NCBI GenBank assembly: GCA_002049455.2
Contig: KV918941.1
Coordinates: 1 to 64,000, forward strand
Source of the DNA: Porphyra umbilicalis
Lineage: Eukaryota > Rhodophyta > Bangiophyceae > Bangiales > Bangiaceae
Length of the DNA: 64,000 nucleotides
Direction: 5' to 3'
Under the pieces are notes generated by a model that saw only the letters and a list, made by a program, of their open reading frames with translations, was not told the origin of the DNA and searched no databases. This document shows, piece by piece, positions 63,326-64,000 of the stretch. Every line of letters begins with the position of its first letter. Within the stretch, counting starts at the first letter, position 1. Position numbers and translations under genes: made by a program.

Positions 63326-64000
63326 GTGAGGACGCGTGTGACGGTCTGTCACATGGCCCCCACACTCTGGGATCCAGATTCCCCGGAAATATGCCCCACT
63401 AACGCATATTTTAAATTGTTCCGTTGGCGACCCTCTTGTGATCATCTCGTGGCTCACCAACCACAACCGCAATCCCAATACTTCCCTGGGATTCATAACC
63501 CCCTCGAGCGGGCCCCTACTTAAGGGCCTAATTTTGTGTAAACCCCACTTGGATTATCGACTTATGTTACTTTGTGCCCCTGACTCCGGGGCGCCGCGAG
63601 GGTGTCACGTAGCACCCTTCCCCCCGCCTCTACTCAAGGCGGTATTCGAGGCTTCGGCCGTCCTTCGGGTTATGAGCCCAGTGGGCCCTGAGAAGAGAGG
63701 GCTTTCCGTGGGTCCTTTGAGGGTGTCTGAGGAGGGTTTTCCGAGGGTCCTTTGAGGGAGTCTGGGGAGGGTTTTCCGAGGGTCCTTTGAGGAAGTCTGA
63801 GGAGGGCTTTCCGAGGGTCCGAGGGGAACGGATGGGATAAGAGGGTGAGGCGTGAGTGTCGCCTCGAGGCCTTCGACGCGGGCAAGTAAACTTCCGGTCA
63901 CACAACGCGTGTTTGTCGCTCGGGGCGCCTTCCCCCGGTCGACGCCGTGCGTGTGTGCTCTTCGGGGTTTCCTTCCGGGGCGGGTATACCCCGACAGGAC
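63326..64000. other. End of window, possible further RecQ exons not resolved
   Basis: Apart from a 35-bp repeat, no gene is visible. Short ORFs have no motifs. A helicase C-terminal exon could lie here or beyond the window. Confidence 0.4.
63702..63822. repeat. 35-bp tandem repeat, 3.4 copies
   Basis: The unit TTTTCCGAGGGTCCTTTGAG plus 15 bases starts at 63702, 63737, 63772 and (partial) 63807. Copies differ by one to three bases each. Confidence 0.92.

Overview
The window looks like nuclear DNA of a photosynthetic eukaryote with a very GC-rich genome. The reasons are: a leucine-biosynthesis enzyme with a plastid-type targeting leader at 325-1629; mostly intronless genes with a few short GT-AG introns (88-209 bp) that can be read directly from frame continuity; strong Ala/Gly/Pro/Arg low complexity; and eukaryote-only families (MUS81, PIF1, Ulp1, KDZ transposases). 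A bangiophyte red alga (Porphyra/Pyropia-like) is my best guess, because the leader beginning M-x-A-F-V, the GC content and the sparse short introns all fit. This is inference, not proof. No rRNA, tRNA or CRISPR array was seen.

Layout. 0.3-1.6 kb: plastid 3-isopropylmalate dehydrogenase (+). 1.6-5.0 kb: extremely GC-rich DNA without a credible gene. 5.0-11.1 kb: a 2016-residue NB-ARC-like NTPase (-) ending in 18 near-identical 46-residue TPR units. 11.3-12.0 kb: a 149-bp minisatellite. 12.1-28.5 kb: a mobile-element district on the + strand with a KDZ transposase carrying cysteine clusters (12.1-16.7), a cysteine-cluster plus Ulp1 protease protein (22.0-25.1) and a second KDZ transposase (26.3-28.5). 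Between them lie a 180-bp repeat array that encodes a Cys-rich repeat protein and a TIR element (19.3-20.0). 30.3-31.1 kb: a 388-bp repeat. 31.2-32.7 kb: MUS81 (-). 35.4-39.2 kb: a two-exon low-complexity nuclear-type gene (-). 41.5-43.1 kb: a two-exon PIF1 helicase (+).

43.3-47.5 kb (-): a small two-exon gene, a Gly-rich repeat gene broken by one in-frame stop, and an unrecognised gene whose two frames meet at a TCC-TGA-T sequence identical to the antizyme +1 frameshift heptamer. 50.7-51.3 kb: a fold-back element. 52.8-55.6 kb (-): decayed genes, one of them apparently a paralog of the 35.4 and 44-46 kb genes. 55.7-56.8 kb: a 306-bp satellite. 58-59 kb: unknown minus-strand ORFs. 59.9-60.9 kb: a two-exon tyrosine recombinase (+). 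61.4-63.3 kb: a decayed RecQ-type helicase (+) whose last visible intron carries a TIR element. 63.7 kb: a 35-bp repeat.

How it fits together. Housekeeping genes (IPMDH, MUS81, PIF1) sit among three sets of accessory DNA: a repeat-expanding immune-receptor-like NTPase, a KDZ/Ulp1 transposon neighbourhood, and a recombinase-helicase pair. Several low-complexity genes have single in-frame stops in otherwise open repeats, which suggests ongoing decay of a lineage-specific gene family.
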